NCBI RefSeq assembly: GCF_017562075.2
Contig: NW_024427588.1
Span: 527,072-591,071, forward strand
Direction: 5' to 3'
Source: Anopheles merus
Taxonomy: Eukaryota; Arthropoda; Insecta; Diptera; Culicidae
Length of the DNA: 64,000 bases
The number at the start of each line of letters is the position of its first letter. Positions within the stretch are counted from its first letter, which is position 1. A program made the translations under genes and the position numbers. The notes under the pieces were generated by a model. It saw only the letters and a list, made by a program, of their open reading frames with translations. It did no database searches and had not been told where the DNA came from. This document shows positions 49,301 through 56,803 of this stretch, one piece after another.

Positions 49301-52300
49301 AATTTAGAAGAATCGCGTACTGCGAATTCGCGTATATCGAGTATCGCGTACTGCGGATAATTGCTGTATAGAATATACGGGGCAGTTTGGGATAATTTTG
49401 ACAGTTACATTTTTGTTTATAACTCGTGATCGAGTTGGCATAGGAAAACAAGCAATACGTCATTCGACAGCTAAAAGTGTACGGAACAAGCAGCGAAAAA
49501 ATCCCGTGATAAAAAAAATGCCAAAAAAGAATACATTGAGGAAGCGGATCACATGCATCATGATGATCCGCGCTGGACGCAACAAGCGCAACATCATGCA
49601 GTGCGTGCAGTGTTCGCTGAACACGGTGAAGGCGATCCGGAGTGAGCTGGGAGAAAACAGCGACGACGACAAAGCAGTGGCAGCACGAACGCTACATTCT
49701 CAACGGCGGGATTGCGTGCGGACCGACGCTTTCCTGGCTGACATCCAGGCGCGCGTGATGACAGAGAAGGGCCGCGAGCGTTGGTTGGGGAACGCTAAGA
49801 AGCTGCTCGATTGGCTGAAGCATCGCGTGGGGCCTGACACGCGCCGAATGTGTGGCCTCCCAGCTCCCCGGATCTTAATCCAATGGATTATTTCGTGTGG
49901 TGAGCGGTGGAACAGGACACCAACAGAACCTCCAGCAACACCAATGGCGAAAATCAGGTCCGATTTCGCGGCCCTACCCTGCAACACTGTCGCCAGGGCT
50001 TGTTCCTGGTTCCGAAGACGGGTAGAGGCCGTAATAGAAGCCGAGGGCGGATATTTTGAATAAAATACATGGTAAGCTACTATTTCTAAAACAAACAACA
50101 AATCCCCGATGATTAATTTTGCCATAAATTTTGTTTTCTTTCTCCGTAGGTGACAGTCAAAATTATCCCGAACGCCCTGTATATTATAAGCTACAATCCC
50201 TTAAACTCCAATTTTACCCAATGATGGATAGAGGTTGGAAGATGGGGAAAAATATTGCCCAGCGCTTTGTAAAAATGACGATTTATCCAACAACAACAAT
50301 TAACGGCCTTCTTTGTTACAATTTATTGACGTTTATCAATATTTAAACCGGCGTACAATTAGCCTGATCAAAACTTGATGAGACACCAAGTATGAATAAT
50401 TTTGACACATAAATTATTAGTGAAAATAAAAATTACACTAGCGAGTACAGGCAATGCCCCCCGGCCTTAAGCTTTTGAATCCGCGAAACAACAATCTCCC
50501 ATAAAAAATATATGGCCCTACACGGGTAGGCGGTCGTAGTACAACGTGTATTTATTTGGTCATAGACACTACGGTTAACCTTCATTTCTATAATCACCTA
50601 CCCGGGTATGTTTTGCTTTTTTTTTATTGGATTATCGAATCGATCCAAAAACATTAGAATGACTAGAGAAACATATTTTAAAATAGGGGTAAATAATTCA
50701 GAATTTGTGTAAAATTTTTAAATGTGTTTTAAAAAGTAAAATCAACTTTTATCCCTTACTTCTATAACCACCTACACGGGTAGGTAATACATGTAATAAA
50801 AGATTTTGGTTTCGGTTAGTTTTTAATTTTGTAGTGATAGGTATAGTAGTGCATGTAGTTATATTTATAGAATCTATTCCAAAAGTTTTCTAGCTCCTAA
50901 TATTCTTCTAAAGTCGCATAGGTTGAAATGATTGCCCCGAGAGTCGGGAAGATATAGAGGTCTGTTAGTGTCAGTTGAAATAATTGCTGTGCATTTAATT
51001 TACGTAACTAAAAACCATACATCATAAATATTCTTCTTCTTCTTCTTTTGGCTCAACAACCGTTGCCGGTCAAGGCCTGCCTGCACCACTTGTGGGTTTG
51101 GCTTTCAGTGACTTATTGATCCCCCCATAGTAGGATAGTCAGTCCTACGTATGGCGGCACGATCCATTTGGGGCTTGAACCCATGACGGGCATGTTGTTA
51201 AGTCGTACGAGTTGACGACTGTACTACAAGACCGGCTTAAATCATAAATATATGAAATAAAAAGAAGTATTGTTATTATAGCTGCATAGAATAAGTTAAA
51301 TAAGACATTTTTTTACCAATAAAAATACAAATTCCCTTATAAAATATATTACCTACCCGGGTAGGTGGTCATTAAGATGAGGGTGTATTTTTGGCCCTAG
51401 AAACGAAGGTTAACAAAATGGAGAGATCGCTCGAAATAAAGCGCTGCAGCTACAGTCTTTCCCCGAGTTACGCGAATTTGTATTTTTGACAGTTCTGATG
51501 TCAAATCAGTACAATTTTCTCTACGAAGTATGAAATGAAAAATTATTTTCAAAAGTATTAAAACACTAAAAACAAAAAAACCCAGTTTTCTATACCAATT
51601 ACATGAAATACGTAATAAATAGAATAAATAAACTAAAATTTATAAAAAATCATTTTTATCAAGTATATATTGGCTGTAAAACCTACACGACATACGCGAA
51701 AATCCGAGTATTAAGTTAAGATTGTTCCTTCAAAACACCACACATATAGTTTGACAGATAACATCGGATGCGGCGTCCGACGAAATAAAAAAAAAATTGA
51801 TTCCGTCGTACGACGAAATCGCACGTCCGACGTTATCTGTCAAATCTCATATAAAATTTTGACAGGCCTTCCGATAAAATCGCATCCGATGGAGCAGAGA
51901 CACGGGCCTAACTAAGAGAAGGACTATAATTCAATGTCAAGACTAGCCCGTGTTGGAGACGAACTAAGTCCGTACTCGCCAGTGTTACAGTAGATGACCG
52001 CTAACTGAGCGGTAAACAAGCTCCAGTGAACGAACAATGTTCACTAACTGGAATGACGTTTCTATGGATTGATTGTTTTGATTGGCGTTGACTGGAATAA
52101 ACATACCAAACTTTTTATTCATTTATGTTGATATAAAGTATAGTAATTAGTGTAATAACATACATTAATAGCAAACGTAAGCAAAAGACCCTAAATTCGT
52201 TTGAAAAATGCACATTTGCAACAAATTTCTCGTCATGAGATTCCGGATGTTTCGTGTTTTGACGTTTAAGTGTTCATTAACTGACAATCACTCCAGTTAG

Positions 52301-55300
52301 CGAACCTCCAGTTAAAAAGCACTCCAGTTAGCGGTCACCTACTGTACAGGCGGTCCCCGAGATACACGGTACCTCTTATACGCGGATTCAGAGATACACG
52401 GTTTCCTAAATTTGACAGTTTTTTGAGCAAATTGTACTGATTTGACACATCTATTGTAAAATGCCAAATAATTTCTGTTGTGATCGGATGTTAAAAACTA
52501 TTTCAAAAGGTTTGAAACTGTTATTTCATTCAGAATCATTTCAAATAATTGATTAAGTGGCTAAAACCACCCCCTAGTTGCAAATTTACACGAAAATTAG
52601 TGATATTTTGGCTAGAAATCACGAGATTCGACTTACGCGGAAATTCGAGATACGCGCAAGGACCGTAAAGATATCAGGTCAAGTTATAAGCCCGTTTTGA
52701 CAGCTAGGTGGAAGAAGAATCGACGAAGAAAATTGACAGTTAGTTTTCCGCGTTTGGCGAACGCTTCAAGTTCTCGAAGGAAAATTTCCATTTTAAATCA
52801 CGAGCTGTGTTCTAATAAACTAAAATATTCATCCAAATTGATCTCCACCAAATATTGACCATGCAAAACGTAAACAATCCATCAATACATATACAAGCGG
52901 AAAACCATCTGTCAAAATCGGAGCCTTTTTGCGATCCCCCCCGCAAAAAGCGCTATAACTAGATCTCATTATACATTCCACCTTGGATACGCGGTTTTTT
53001 GCGGCCGTTTTCGGTCCCCATTAACCGTGTATCTCGGGGACCGCCTGTATTTCGATTTTCACTAGCGCACCTGGCGGCGACTGACCGAAGCAATTTGCCA
53101 AACAATTTGGGGTCGATTCAGAAAATACTACGGCTACTATGTATGTTATTTTTCCATTTTTTTACCTTAAACTGGATGGGAAAAGCTTTGTATTTGATAG
53201 GTGAATATGTTGTGCAAGCATAGTGAACCCTCTCCAATTTGCAAAACCCCTCTTATTTGAACATTTTACATTCCCTTCATTTTCAGAACATTTTGTTCCT
53301 CTAATTTGAAAAACCTCTGAAATCTTTGCCCCTCTTATTTGTGTATGGTGTTGCCATGTATATTGAATGATGTATGCTCCAATCTGCAAATCGTGTTCAA
53401 AGATTCCTATAGCAACAATCACGGCTGCATACTAAACGTTCTGTCTCTTTCTAGTTTGTATGGACTTTTCGTTCACTTTCAACCTCAATAATTTGAAAAT
53501 CCCTGTTATTCGACAGTACCATCGCCTCTCAAATCAGAGCGAGTTGACTGTATTTCTCAAAAAAATACCCGCGTACGGGTTCACAAAAAATGCACTGGCG
53601 AGTAGGATCAATGTAGCACGGCCGTTACGTATGGTACAATGTAAGGCGATATGTTTAACCGTCATGTGTACAACCGCCTACCCGGGTAAGTTTCGCATCT
53701 TTATTCCAAAATAACTTTGGATTAAAAAATCGTATCGACTTCAAATTTTAAAAATGCCTCGGAAAAGATGTTTTATACTCATGTGCAAAAAATAAAAAAT
53801 ATCATATATGTTTAAATATTTTTTTACATTATTTAAGTTTATATATCCTTCACATATACAACCGCCTACCCGGGTAGGCCATACATTTTGTATGGAAGAA
53901 TTATGTTTTTCGTGGTTAAAAGCGTATATCTTTTGAATTACTTGTCGGATTTGAATGAAAATTGTAAACAATAATGTTTTATAACATACGCTGAAAATTA
54001 TAATTTTAAAACTCCCATCAATATTTTTTTTAATCAAAAATGTGCTGTAACATCAACACCCCAACCGGCCTTGCCGCATGTTTTGAGAGGATGCTTATGT
54101 CTTTTCCCTTTCTTACAAATGTTATATTACAGTGTAACAATATTTTGAAATTAACCTTTAAGTTGGCAACCGGATACCCGGGTATTTTTTTCAACTTCGA
54201 ACTGCAATAACTTTTGATTCATTGCTTTTATTGACCTGAAATTTTCCGTAGCCTCCCAACTTTTAATTTATGATTTTTTGGTGCATAAGTTGTAATTTTA
54301 AACAGCCTGTAAGTATTTTATTTTGATTTTTTTTAACTTTACCACGTAAGTTGGCAACCAGCATACCCGGGTATTCCATACATTTTGTATGGAGAATGAC
54401 GTTTCTCATCTTCCTCTTTTCGTATTGTGCGTATTTTTGAGTCAAATTCAAGCGATACCAAATTTCAATTTGACCGTTATTTTTATCAAAAAATGAAAAA
54501 ACTTAATGAATAAATGAAATAGAAGAGAATGTATGGTCGGTATTACTTGCTTACAGCATTAAAATATAGAAAGCATTGTTTACCTATGAATCTCGTTAAT
54601 TTTTTGCATCAAAACGAGTGGAATACAGGCGTCCCCCGAGTTACGACCCCCTCGAGTTACGACGATTCGCAGATACGACGATTTTGATTTTGACAGTGAA
54701 AAGTTGTCATCGAGCAGAAATTGATGTATATTTTTGAATTTCTGAGCTGATAACCGTTACACACAAATTTCCAAAGATTCCACAACTACCCGATATTGAA
54801 TATCTATATTGTGTAAACGACTTTTTGTGTAAAATTTATACATTATCGAACATTATTTCGAATAAAAAATACGATATAATAGATTTCGACTCTGCAACTT
54901 CGGTTATAAACTTTACATTGACAGATATTCGACATACGACTTTTTCGACTTACGCCTTGCGTTGGGACTTTTTTTCGGTCCCAAATACAGTCGTATCTCG
55001 GGGGACACCTGTACCCGGGTATGCCGGTTGCCAACTTACGTGTGTAAATCTGGTTGCCAACTCTACGGTTAACGCTGAAACCATTTCTTTTAAAATGATA
55101 CCAACCACTACAAGCAAACGAAATAAAATTGGCTGAAAGTTAATACACACATTCATACTTTAGTCATAGTGTTACTGCCGAATAGGGATGGGTGTTTTGG
55201 AGCGCACCAATGGATCCGATGTCGGCTCTGCACCCACGGCTCCAGAGCCCGATCCACATCAACAGCTCCGGAGCCGAATCCGCACCAACAGCTCCGAAGC

Positions 55301-56803
55301 CGGCTCCGTACCAACAGCCCCGAAGCCAGCGACGAATCAAAGGCTCCGAACCAACGGGTCTGGACTAACGTTTCAATAGAGCCTAATATTGTATGATAGC
55401 CTAAAAAACTAATCTATCTTCTCGCAAGTGTACCCGATGTACCCGAAGCTAATACCCGATGTGATTGTGTGATTGTTGAACAATGTCCACTGATCGATTT
55501 TTTTTATAGAATCCTTTCAACATTATATACTCAGCTAATTATGGATCTTCCCGATTGAAACTTTATTGAAAATGATTTTTTTGGGGTAATCTGTAACGGC
55601 TCCGGAGCAGCTGGAGTGGAGTCAGCTTCGGAGCCATGGGTGCGGTTTTTAATAAAACATGATGAGCATATTTTATAGATCGTCAACATATATTTTAATG
55701 CAACAAGCAAAACAATTGAAAAATGTATATAACTTTTGAAAGAAACGTAAGTAAAGCTTAGAAAAAGACTAATCATCCACTTAAAACATGCGGCCTGGCC
55801 AGTTATGGTGGTGGAGTTAGAACATATTTTTGATTGAAAAAAATCATGACAGGATTTTTAAAATTTTAATTTCACTACGATATGTTATAAAACATTATTA
55901 TGAACCTTTAATTTAAGCGTTACTCCTGAATAAAAAAAATTATGAACCTTTAAGAAAGTTTTCATTCAAATCTTACAAGAATTTCAAAATATGTACTCTT
56001 TTAATCACGAAAAACATCATTGTTCCATACAAAATGTATGGCCTACCCGGGTAGGCGGTTGTACGATTACGTAAAGTTTTTTGGTCGTACACAAGACGGT
56101 TGATAGGAATCAAATTAACAAAACACCAAACAAAATAAATAAAATATACACACTCAAAAATAAGAACATTTCAAAACACGTCTCCAAAGTATTAAAATCC
56201 AAAATTAATTTGCGTTGAAACCATGTTTTGAAATGTTTTTACTTTATACTTTCTAGTTTGTTTACATTCAACTACCCTTCCAGGGCAGCAGGGCTATGCA
56301 TGCCATAAAAAATGTAAGCATAAAGTGCTTGTTTCCCGGGGAACCAGGGAAATGGTAAAGCTTACCAAATGATACGGCAAAATTTTTAACAATAAGAACA
56401 ACAAAATATGTTCACACGTTGTGTCACACTCTCGCAAGCAAATAGAGTACAACGTTCAAAGCGAAGAAGGTAGAATAAGGGAGAAAAGAACATTATTCTG
56501 CTCGGACTTAACTGTGAATGGGTTAATTTCACTATGCTCAATTATAATAACTATTCTGGTTATATAAAACATACCAACGTTTACTGGATAAGGAGTTTCG
56601 TGGCACGCAGGATCTAAATTAATTAAGTAGGGTAATGCGCCATTTGCATGGCGATATTGAGCTAACTTCTTTACAAAAGTTGTTTTACCCGAACCAGCCA
56701 TGCCAAGAACAATGACACAAATGGGACGTTTATTAGGGATCAATTTATTTGAAGCATTTACATTAGGTAATGCAGCAACAGATTGTACAATTTCCGTTTC
56801 CAT
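19986..56803 (-). CDS. GPN1: GPN-loop GTPase 1 (GPN1/XAB1), four exons over 37 kb
   Basis: Exons on the minus strand are 56803-56575, 37782-37188, 37122-36899 and 20080-19986. They join in phase to 381 codons including TAA, close to the family's usual length (human about 374). Residues 34-42 form the P loop GMAGSGKTT, 94-96 the diagnostic GPN loop, 130-134 DTPGQ, and 197-200 NKID for guanine recognition; VFTWSASGTIITEAL is strongly GPN1-like. The acidic C-terminal region (ESSDDEDGQE) leads into the last exon, ending RRRQRAEKHEKQFNK. By family knowledge GPN1 pairs with GPN3 and is needed for assembly and nuclear import of RNA polymerase II. The introns are extremely unequal: 18.8 kb, 65 bp and 16.8 kb. 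The donor after exon 2 (GTTCGT) is weak. The last exon is assigned from phase, acceptor, conserved C-terminal style and a close AATAAA; it is the least certain part. Confidence 0.9.
20081..20640. other. Proximal part of the GPN1 last intron, nothing recognised
   Basis: A plus-strand AATAAA near 20141 could serve nardilysin, about 180 bases after its stop. Otherwise no repeat or gene is recognised before the LINE that starts at about 20641. Confidence 0.35.
20641..23422 (-). mobile_element. RTE-like non-LTR retrotransposon, near-complete but dead
   Basis: Read on the minus strand, an AP-type endonuclease begins at 23422 (MGSWNIRTL, ALQEIRW, then EDFNAKVG and GSDHYLVG, the conserved N, E, D and SDH boxes). 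A linker (22660-22226) and reverse transcriptase (22277-21159, with NNKAPGTDGI, FIDFKAAYDS and LRQGDGLACLLFN) follow, then the C-terminal domain (21005-20655). The protein is broken by frameshifts near 23180, 22600 and 22250 and by two stops near 21120-21160. The catalytic YADD box reads YAND. The 3' end is GGATAAGTAAAT, like the TAAG tail of the copy at 4053. The part from 21304 rightward belongs to tandem unit 1. Clade is inferred from protein style and tail. Confidence 0.85.
23517..23721 (+). mobile_element. tRNA-derived SINE in LINE leader, unit 1
   Basis: Head with box A-like TGGTACAGTCGTC and box B GGGTTCAAGCC, body with GGACTGACTGTCCTG, tail CAACGGTTGTTGAGCC and an A run. Flanked by an 18-bp target duplication GTCGATTTAAATCATGGG (23499-23516 and 23722-23739). 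It sits in the 5' leader of the LINE and is present in all three units. Confidence 0.9.
23740..25114 (+). other. 1.4-kb segment with two intron-like structures, unit 1
   Basis: The first 100 or so bases are LINE leader on the minus strand. Beyond that the plus strand has two textbook small introns: 24299-24385 (GTAAGT...TTTCAG, 87 bp) and 24482-24560 (GTAAGT...CAACAG, 79 bp), enclosing a 96-bp exon that starts with ATG and encodes about 26 residues before TGA. No protein family is recognised. It may be a non-coding or 5' untranslated spliced transcript, the 5' part of another element, or chance. The same structure is at 28221-28307/28404-28482 and 32143-32229/32326-32404. Confidence 0.45.
25115..25223 (-). 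repeat. Partial SINE at the unit 1/unit 2 junction
   Basis: Minus-strand SINE sequence (CATAGCAGGATAGTC, GGGGCTTGAACC, GTTAAGTCG) that stops where the next unit starts. After unit 3 the same SINE continues past 33067 into GAGTTGATCTCC, its natural head, so the SINE was cut by the duplication junction. Confidence 0.75.
25224..29145. repeat. Tandem unit 2 (3922 bp)
   Basis: Same content and order as unit 1: LINE endonuclease (27342-26486), linker (26580-26146), reverse transcriptase (26197-25199, truncated by the junction so that it ends with the SINE-derived residues DLTIFSS), SINE (27437-27643) and the plus-strand segment. The catalytic box again reads YAND. Confidence 0.95.
27437..27643 (+). 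mobile_element. tRNA-derived SINE in LINE leader, unit 2
   Basis: Same insertion as in unit 1, with the same 18-bp duplication on both sides; one G and one A longer. Confidence 0.9.
29146..33067. repeat. Tandem unit 3 (3922 bp)
   Basis: Same content as units 1 and 2 but with at least six private substitutions (for example near 30701, 31522, 31691, 31879, 32128 and 32344). One changes F to I in the endonuclease. It is therefore the most diverged unit. Its LINE frames are 31264-31013, 31118-30408, 30502-30068 and 30119-29121 on the minus strand. Confidence 0.95.
31359..31565 (+). mobile_element. tRNA-derived SINE in LINE leader, unit 3
   Basis: Same insertion site and target duplication as in units 1 and 2, showing that the SINE landed before the array formed. 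Confidence 0.9.
33071..34010. other. GPN1 intron sequence with inverted repeats, no gene
   Basis: Contains the pieces TGTAGATGGAATCGG (33160-33175) and, in the opposite sense, CCAATTCCATCTACC (33323-33338) and CCGATTCCATGTACC (33606-33620). These suggest an old fold-back MITE. Nothing coding is recognised. Confidence 0.35.
34011..34077 (+). repeat. Head of a tRNA-derived SINE, cut by a LINE
   Basis: GGGCGGTCCCGCGGTACAC and CGTTAACTCGTACAACTTA match the SINE head. It ends in the target duplication of the LINE that follows. Confidence 0.65.
34078..35367 (+). mobile_element. 5'-truncated Jockey-like LINE, degenerate
   Basis: Reverse transcriptase blocks are readable across frame breaks: YTDLKAAFDRVNHRLL, then GVPQGSNLGPLLFSLFFND, LLYADDLRLF, a WC.NNDLQISVDKC block and the RPSYHARCLIFGLESLATRRE C-terminal region ending near 35207. 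YADD is intact, but there are stops or frameshifts near 34235, 34450 and 34630. The 3' end is AAATAAACAAATAAACAAA. An 11-bp duplication GTGTCGATTAT (34067-34077, 35368-35378) fixes both ends. Jockey is my best clade guess. Confidence 0.8.
35379..36115. repeat. Intron sequence ending in a SINE remnant
   Basis: At about 35940-36105 lies the second SINE type: GGTTCAAGCCTCGAATAAACC, CCCCGTAGTAACGACTGAG and the tail ACGCCAAATAGAAGAAGAA. Between 35379 and 35940 nothing is recognised. Confidence 0.45.
36121..36490 (-). pseudogene. Decayed coding sequence of unknown origin
   Basis: Minus-strand frames look protein-like but are broken. From the 5' side they read MDQKLISLLVPKSR (36495 down), then after a stop MEDIMNMLWRKFEG, then SDAIGYYPEYLEE in another frame, then a 72-codon frame (36339-36121) with CNECISLLNKEDKKN and a C-terminal KTEYEIFKMEKMRHN. 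I do not recognise the family. It could be a processed pseudogene or transposon remnant inside the GPN1 intron; a CAG before 36339 resembles an acceptor. Confidence 0.3.
36500..36898. other. Intron sequence with a SINE-like remnant
   Basis: At 36640-36780 the motifs GGCCTGCCTTAGCCTTGAC, CATAGAAGTATGATTAGTCC and GGGGATTGAACCCAG are those of a diverged minus-strand SINE. Confidence 0.4.
37783..39688. other. Left part of GPN1 intron 1: repeats, no gene
   Basis: At about 38530-38760 is a GC-rich block of CGGCTCCGGA-type motifs, starting GAGCGTTTCGGAGCGTACC, related to 42760-42805 (inverted) and 55190-55390. At about 38790-38900 is a minus-strand SINE remnant (GGCTTGAACCCACGACGGGC). Nothing coding is recognised at 37783-38500 or 38900-39640. 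Confidence 0.4.
39689..40673 (-). pseudogene. Tc1-like transposase, inactive
   Basis: The start MGRGKHYTDYQRHIIK (40673) and helix-turn-helix region run to about 40452. A frameshift then leads to the central part (40477-39839) with TPRTVQRRL, WSDESKFN and SPDLNPIENLW. A second frameshift near 39840 leads to a C-terminal piece ending VIVADGNKIKN with TGA at 39689-39691. These match Tc1-type DD34E transposases of about 330 residues. The first acidic residue (WSDES) and the final E (PIENLW) are present. The second should be in a QDND-type box, but it reads MQGNDSKHT, so the catalytic aspartate is replaced by glycine. Clear terminal inverted repeats were not found. Confidence 0.85.
40674..41192. 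other. Intron sequence, no gene recognised
   Basis: Open frames on both strands (40929-41251) overlap one another and show no known domain. The region probably includes the outer part of the Tc1-like element; GATCCCGT occurs on both sides of it, in direct rather than inverted orientation. Confidence 0.3.
41193..41735. mobile_element. GGGGC-ended MITE, complete-looking copy
   Basis: Starts GGGGCCCTTTCCGTTTGAAG and ends GAATCGTGAAGAGCCCC, so the inverted termini share GGGGC-CTT. The body contains CTAGAATAATCTAGA and TTTGACAG-type inverted segments. Nearly the same sequence occurs at 57901-58340 (right end lost) and in pieces at 58605-58745 and 13690-14115. Confidence 0.6.
41744..42205 (+). other. 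Open frame with coding-like 3' half, unknown
   Basis: A frame of 153 codons; the last 58 codons, from an ATG at about 42029 (MSNVDMPTYTSFRDLF, then IPQDELEKYIRNSKS), look more protein-like than their surroundings. No family is recognised and no splice sites support it. It may be a transposon remnant. Confidence 0.2.
42319..42480 (+). mobile_element. tRNA-derived SINE, second tail type
   Basis: GGGCGGTCCAATGGTGCAG and AACTCGTACGACTTAACAAC form the head; the tail has CCCCGTAGTAACGACTG, TATAGGCCGGCATG and ACGCCAAATATAAAAAAAG. It shares the head but not the tail with the SINEs at 45221 and 51032. Confidence 0.65.
42481..42967. other. Intron sequence with end of a CGGAGCC repeat
   Basis: At 42760-42805 the sequence TGAACCGTTAGTCCGGAGCC and GGTACGCTCCAAAACGCCC is the end of the family seen at 38530 and 55190, in reverse orientation. 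The remainder is unassigned. Confidence 0.35.
42968..43371 (+). mobile_element. 3' end of a Jockey-like LINE with AAT-repeat tail
   Basis: The frame 42968-43255 encodes a LINE-type C terminus (ERIELLMGIAPKIRSR, RMSAVFNTVSDCFDFD). A T-rich untranslated part with AATAAGGCCATACGG and a tail of AAT repeats then A run (43347-43380) follow. Strongly 5'-truncated; the target duplication was not resolved. Confidence 0.65.
43685..44076. repeat. Mixed repeat fragments
   Basis: 43690-43732 is a short RTE-like 3' end (ACCCGGCACTACAAC, TTTGCGGTCTTGGCCTG). 43860-43955 is the right end of the CAGGTGTCCCCCGAG MITE family. 43975-44075 is a minus-strand SINE remnant of the second tail type (TTTGGCGTAACATCC). 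Confidence 0.5.
45040..46698. mobile_element. hAT-type element inside the TTAA element
   Basis: Starts CATCGGTCGGCAAACTTTTG and ends, inverted, CAGCGGTCGGCAAAGTCC, with a perfect 8-bp duplication GCTTACAG (45032-45039 and 46699-46706). Contains a SINE (45221-45420). Broken frames around 45780-46330 might be transposase decay, but no motif is secure. Confidence 0.85.
45221..45420 (-). mobile_element. tRNA-derived SINE, well preserved
   Basis: Minus strand: head CCGGTCTCATGGTACAGTC, box B-like region near GGGTTGAAGCCC, GGACTGACTATCCTGC, and tail GGCATCGGTTGTTGAGCC followed by an AAGAAG end. A 13-bp target duplication CAAAATTAATGAT lies at 45208-45220 and 45421-45433. Confidence 0.9.
47559..48108 (-). 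mobile_element. Internally deleted mariner, with transposase C terminus
   Basis: Inverted ends ACAGGTTGGCTGATAAGTC and TA duplications (47557-47558, 48109-48110). On the minus strand a short start (MEK, about 47930) is joined to the end of a mariner transposase: the region around DNAPCHKSLRTMAKI in one frame, then SDLKRMLAGKK-like sequence and NEEVVANTEAYFEANPKEY...LEGNYVE in the frame 47873-47625. The N-terminal DNA-binding part and first catalytic aspartate are deleted, so it is non-autonomous. It lies inside the TTAA element. Confidence 0.85.
48358..49035. repeat. SINE remnant and dispersed repeat
   Basis: 48360-48545 holds pieces of SINE heads and tails in both orientations (GTTTGAACCCATGATG; CCCGTAGCACAGGACTAA). 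48600-48740 matches 10820-10940 in inverted orientation (CCTGCCGTATGTCGCTGTG). Nothing is recognised at 48740-49035. Confidence 0.4.
49036..49366. mobile_element. TA-flanked MITE, pogo/Tigger-like
   Basis: Ends CAGTCATTATCCGATATACG and, inverted, CAGCAATTATCCGCAGTACG, with TA on both sides (49034-49035 and 49367-49368). The interior repeats GCGTAT and TCGAG motifs. Non-coding. Confidence 0.7.
49376..50181 (+). mobile_element. mariner-like element with internally deleted transposase
   Basis: Inverted ends of about 27 bp (TACGGGGCAGTTTGGGATA; the other end TACAGGGCGTTCGGGATA), flanked by TA. One continuous frame runs to 50063. The better start is the ATG at 49518 (MPKKNTLRKRITCIMM), since upstream codons lie in the terminal repeat. 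It keeps an N-terminal DNA-binding half (RNKRNIMQCVQCSLNTVKAI) and the C-terminal tail (AVIEAEGGYFE), but the central catalytic region is largely missing and the stretch around 49850-49930 appears shifted in frame. It could still make a DNA-binding fragment. Confidence 0.8.
50182..51020. other. Intron with TACCCGGGTA-type palindromes
   Basis: One exact TACCCGGGTA at 50599-50608 and two near copies TACACGGGTA (near 50521 and 50774) separated by AT-rich sequence. No gene. Confidence 0.5.
51032..51240 (-). mobile_element. tRNA-derived SINE, well preserved
   Basis: Minus strand: head CCGGTCTTGTAGTACAGTC, CATGGGTTCAAGCCCC, GGACTGACTATCCTAC, tail CCGGCAACGGTTGTTGAGCC and an AAGAAG end. Target duplication ATCATAAATAT at 51021-51031 and 51241-51251. 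Confidence 0.9.
51745..51860. repeat. Small fold-back repeat
   Basis: TTTGACAGATAACATCGGA on the left and TCCGACGTTATCTGTCAAA on the right form an inverted pair around GTCCGACGAAAT motifs; non-coding. Confidence 0.55.
51988..52344. mobile_element. TA-flanked MITE
   Basis: Ends CAGTAGATGACCGCTAACTG and, inverted, CAGTAGGTGACCGCTAACTG, with TA at 51986-51987 and 52345-52346. The flanks of the hAT element at 2652-5544 are a second, split copy of this family. Confidence 0.75.
52347..53047. mobile_element. TA-flanked MITE invaded by a CAAGG element
   Basis: Ends CAGGCGGTCCCCGAGATACA on both sides in inverted orientation, with TA at 52345-52346 and 53048-53049. The left TA is shared with the preceding MITE. 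Without its nested insertion it would be about 365 bp. A left-end copy of this family is at 58540-58600. Confidence 0.8.
52657..52985 (+). mobile_element. CAAGG element, intact copy (329 bp)
   Basis: Starts CAAGGACCGTAAAGATATC and ends ATACATTCCACCTTG; a perfect 8-bp duplication GATACGCG lies at 52649-52656 and 52986-52993. The terminal inverted repeat is only about five bases (CAAGG). An 8-bp duplication suggests hAT. Non-coding. Other copies are at 56969, 56998, 58340 and 58851. Confidence 0.8.
53050..54623. other. Degenerate palindrome-bearing repeat units
   Basis: Four exact TACCCGGGTA sites (53679, 53867, 54175 and 54364), each followed by AT-rich sequence of roughly 190-310 bases. Two carry CCATACATTTTGTATGG just after the palindrome and others CAACCG or GGCAACCGG just before. 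They look like diverged monomers of one repeat. No gene. Confidence 0.5.
54626..55011. mobile_element. TA-flanked MITE inserted into a TACCCGGGTA site
   Basis: Ends CAGGCGTCCCCCGAGTTACG and, inverted, CAGGTGTCCCCCGAGATACG, with TA at 54624-54625 and 55012-55013. The uninterrupted sequence GTGGAATACCCGGGTATG is at 57598-57615, so the insertion hit the first TA of the palindrome. Confidence 0.85.
55014..56574. repeat. GGCTCC-rich repeat and palindromes at the left of GPN1 exon 1
   Basis: 55190-55390 has many GGCTCCGAAGCC/AGCTCCGGAGCC-like motifs, starting GGGTGTTTTGGAGCGCACC, and 55595-55645 holds related end sequence. The family is shared with 38530 and 42760. One TACCCGGGTA lies at 56044, in inverted order relative to 53867, with the same CCATACAAAATGTATGG neighbour. 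Confidence 0.5.
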
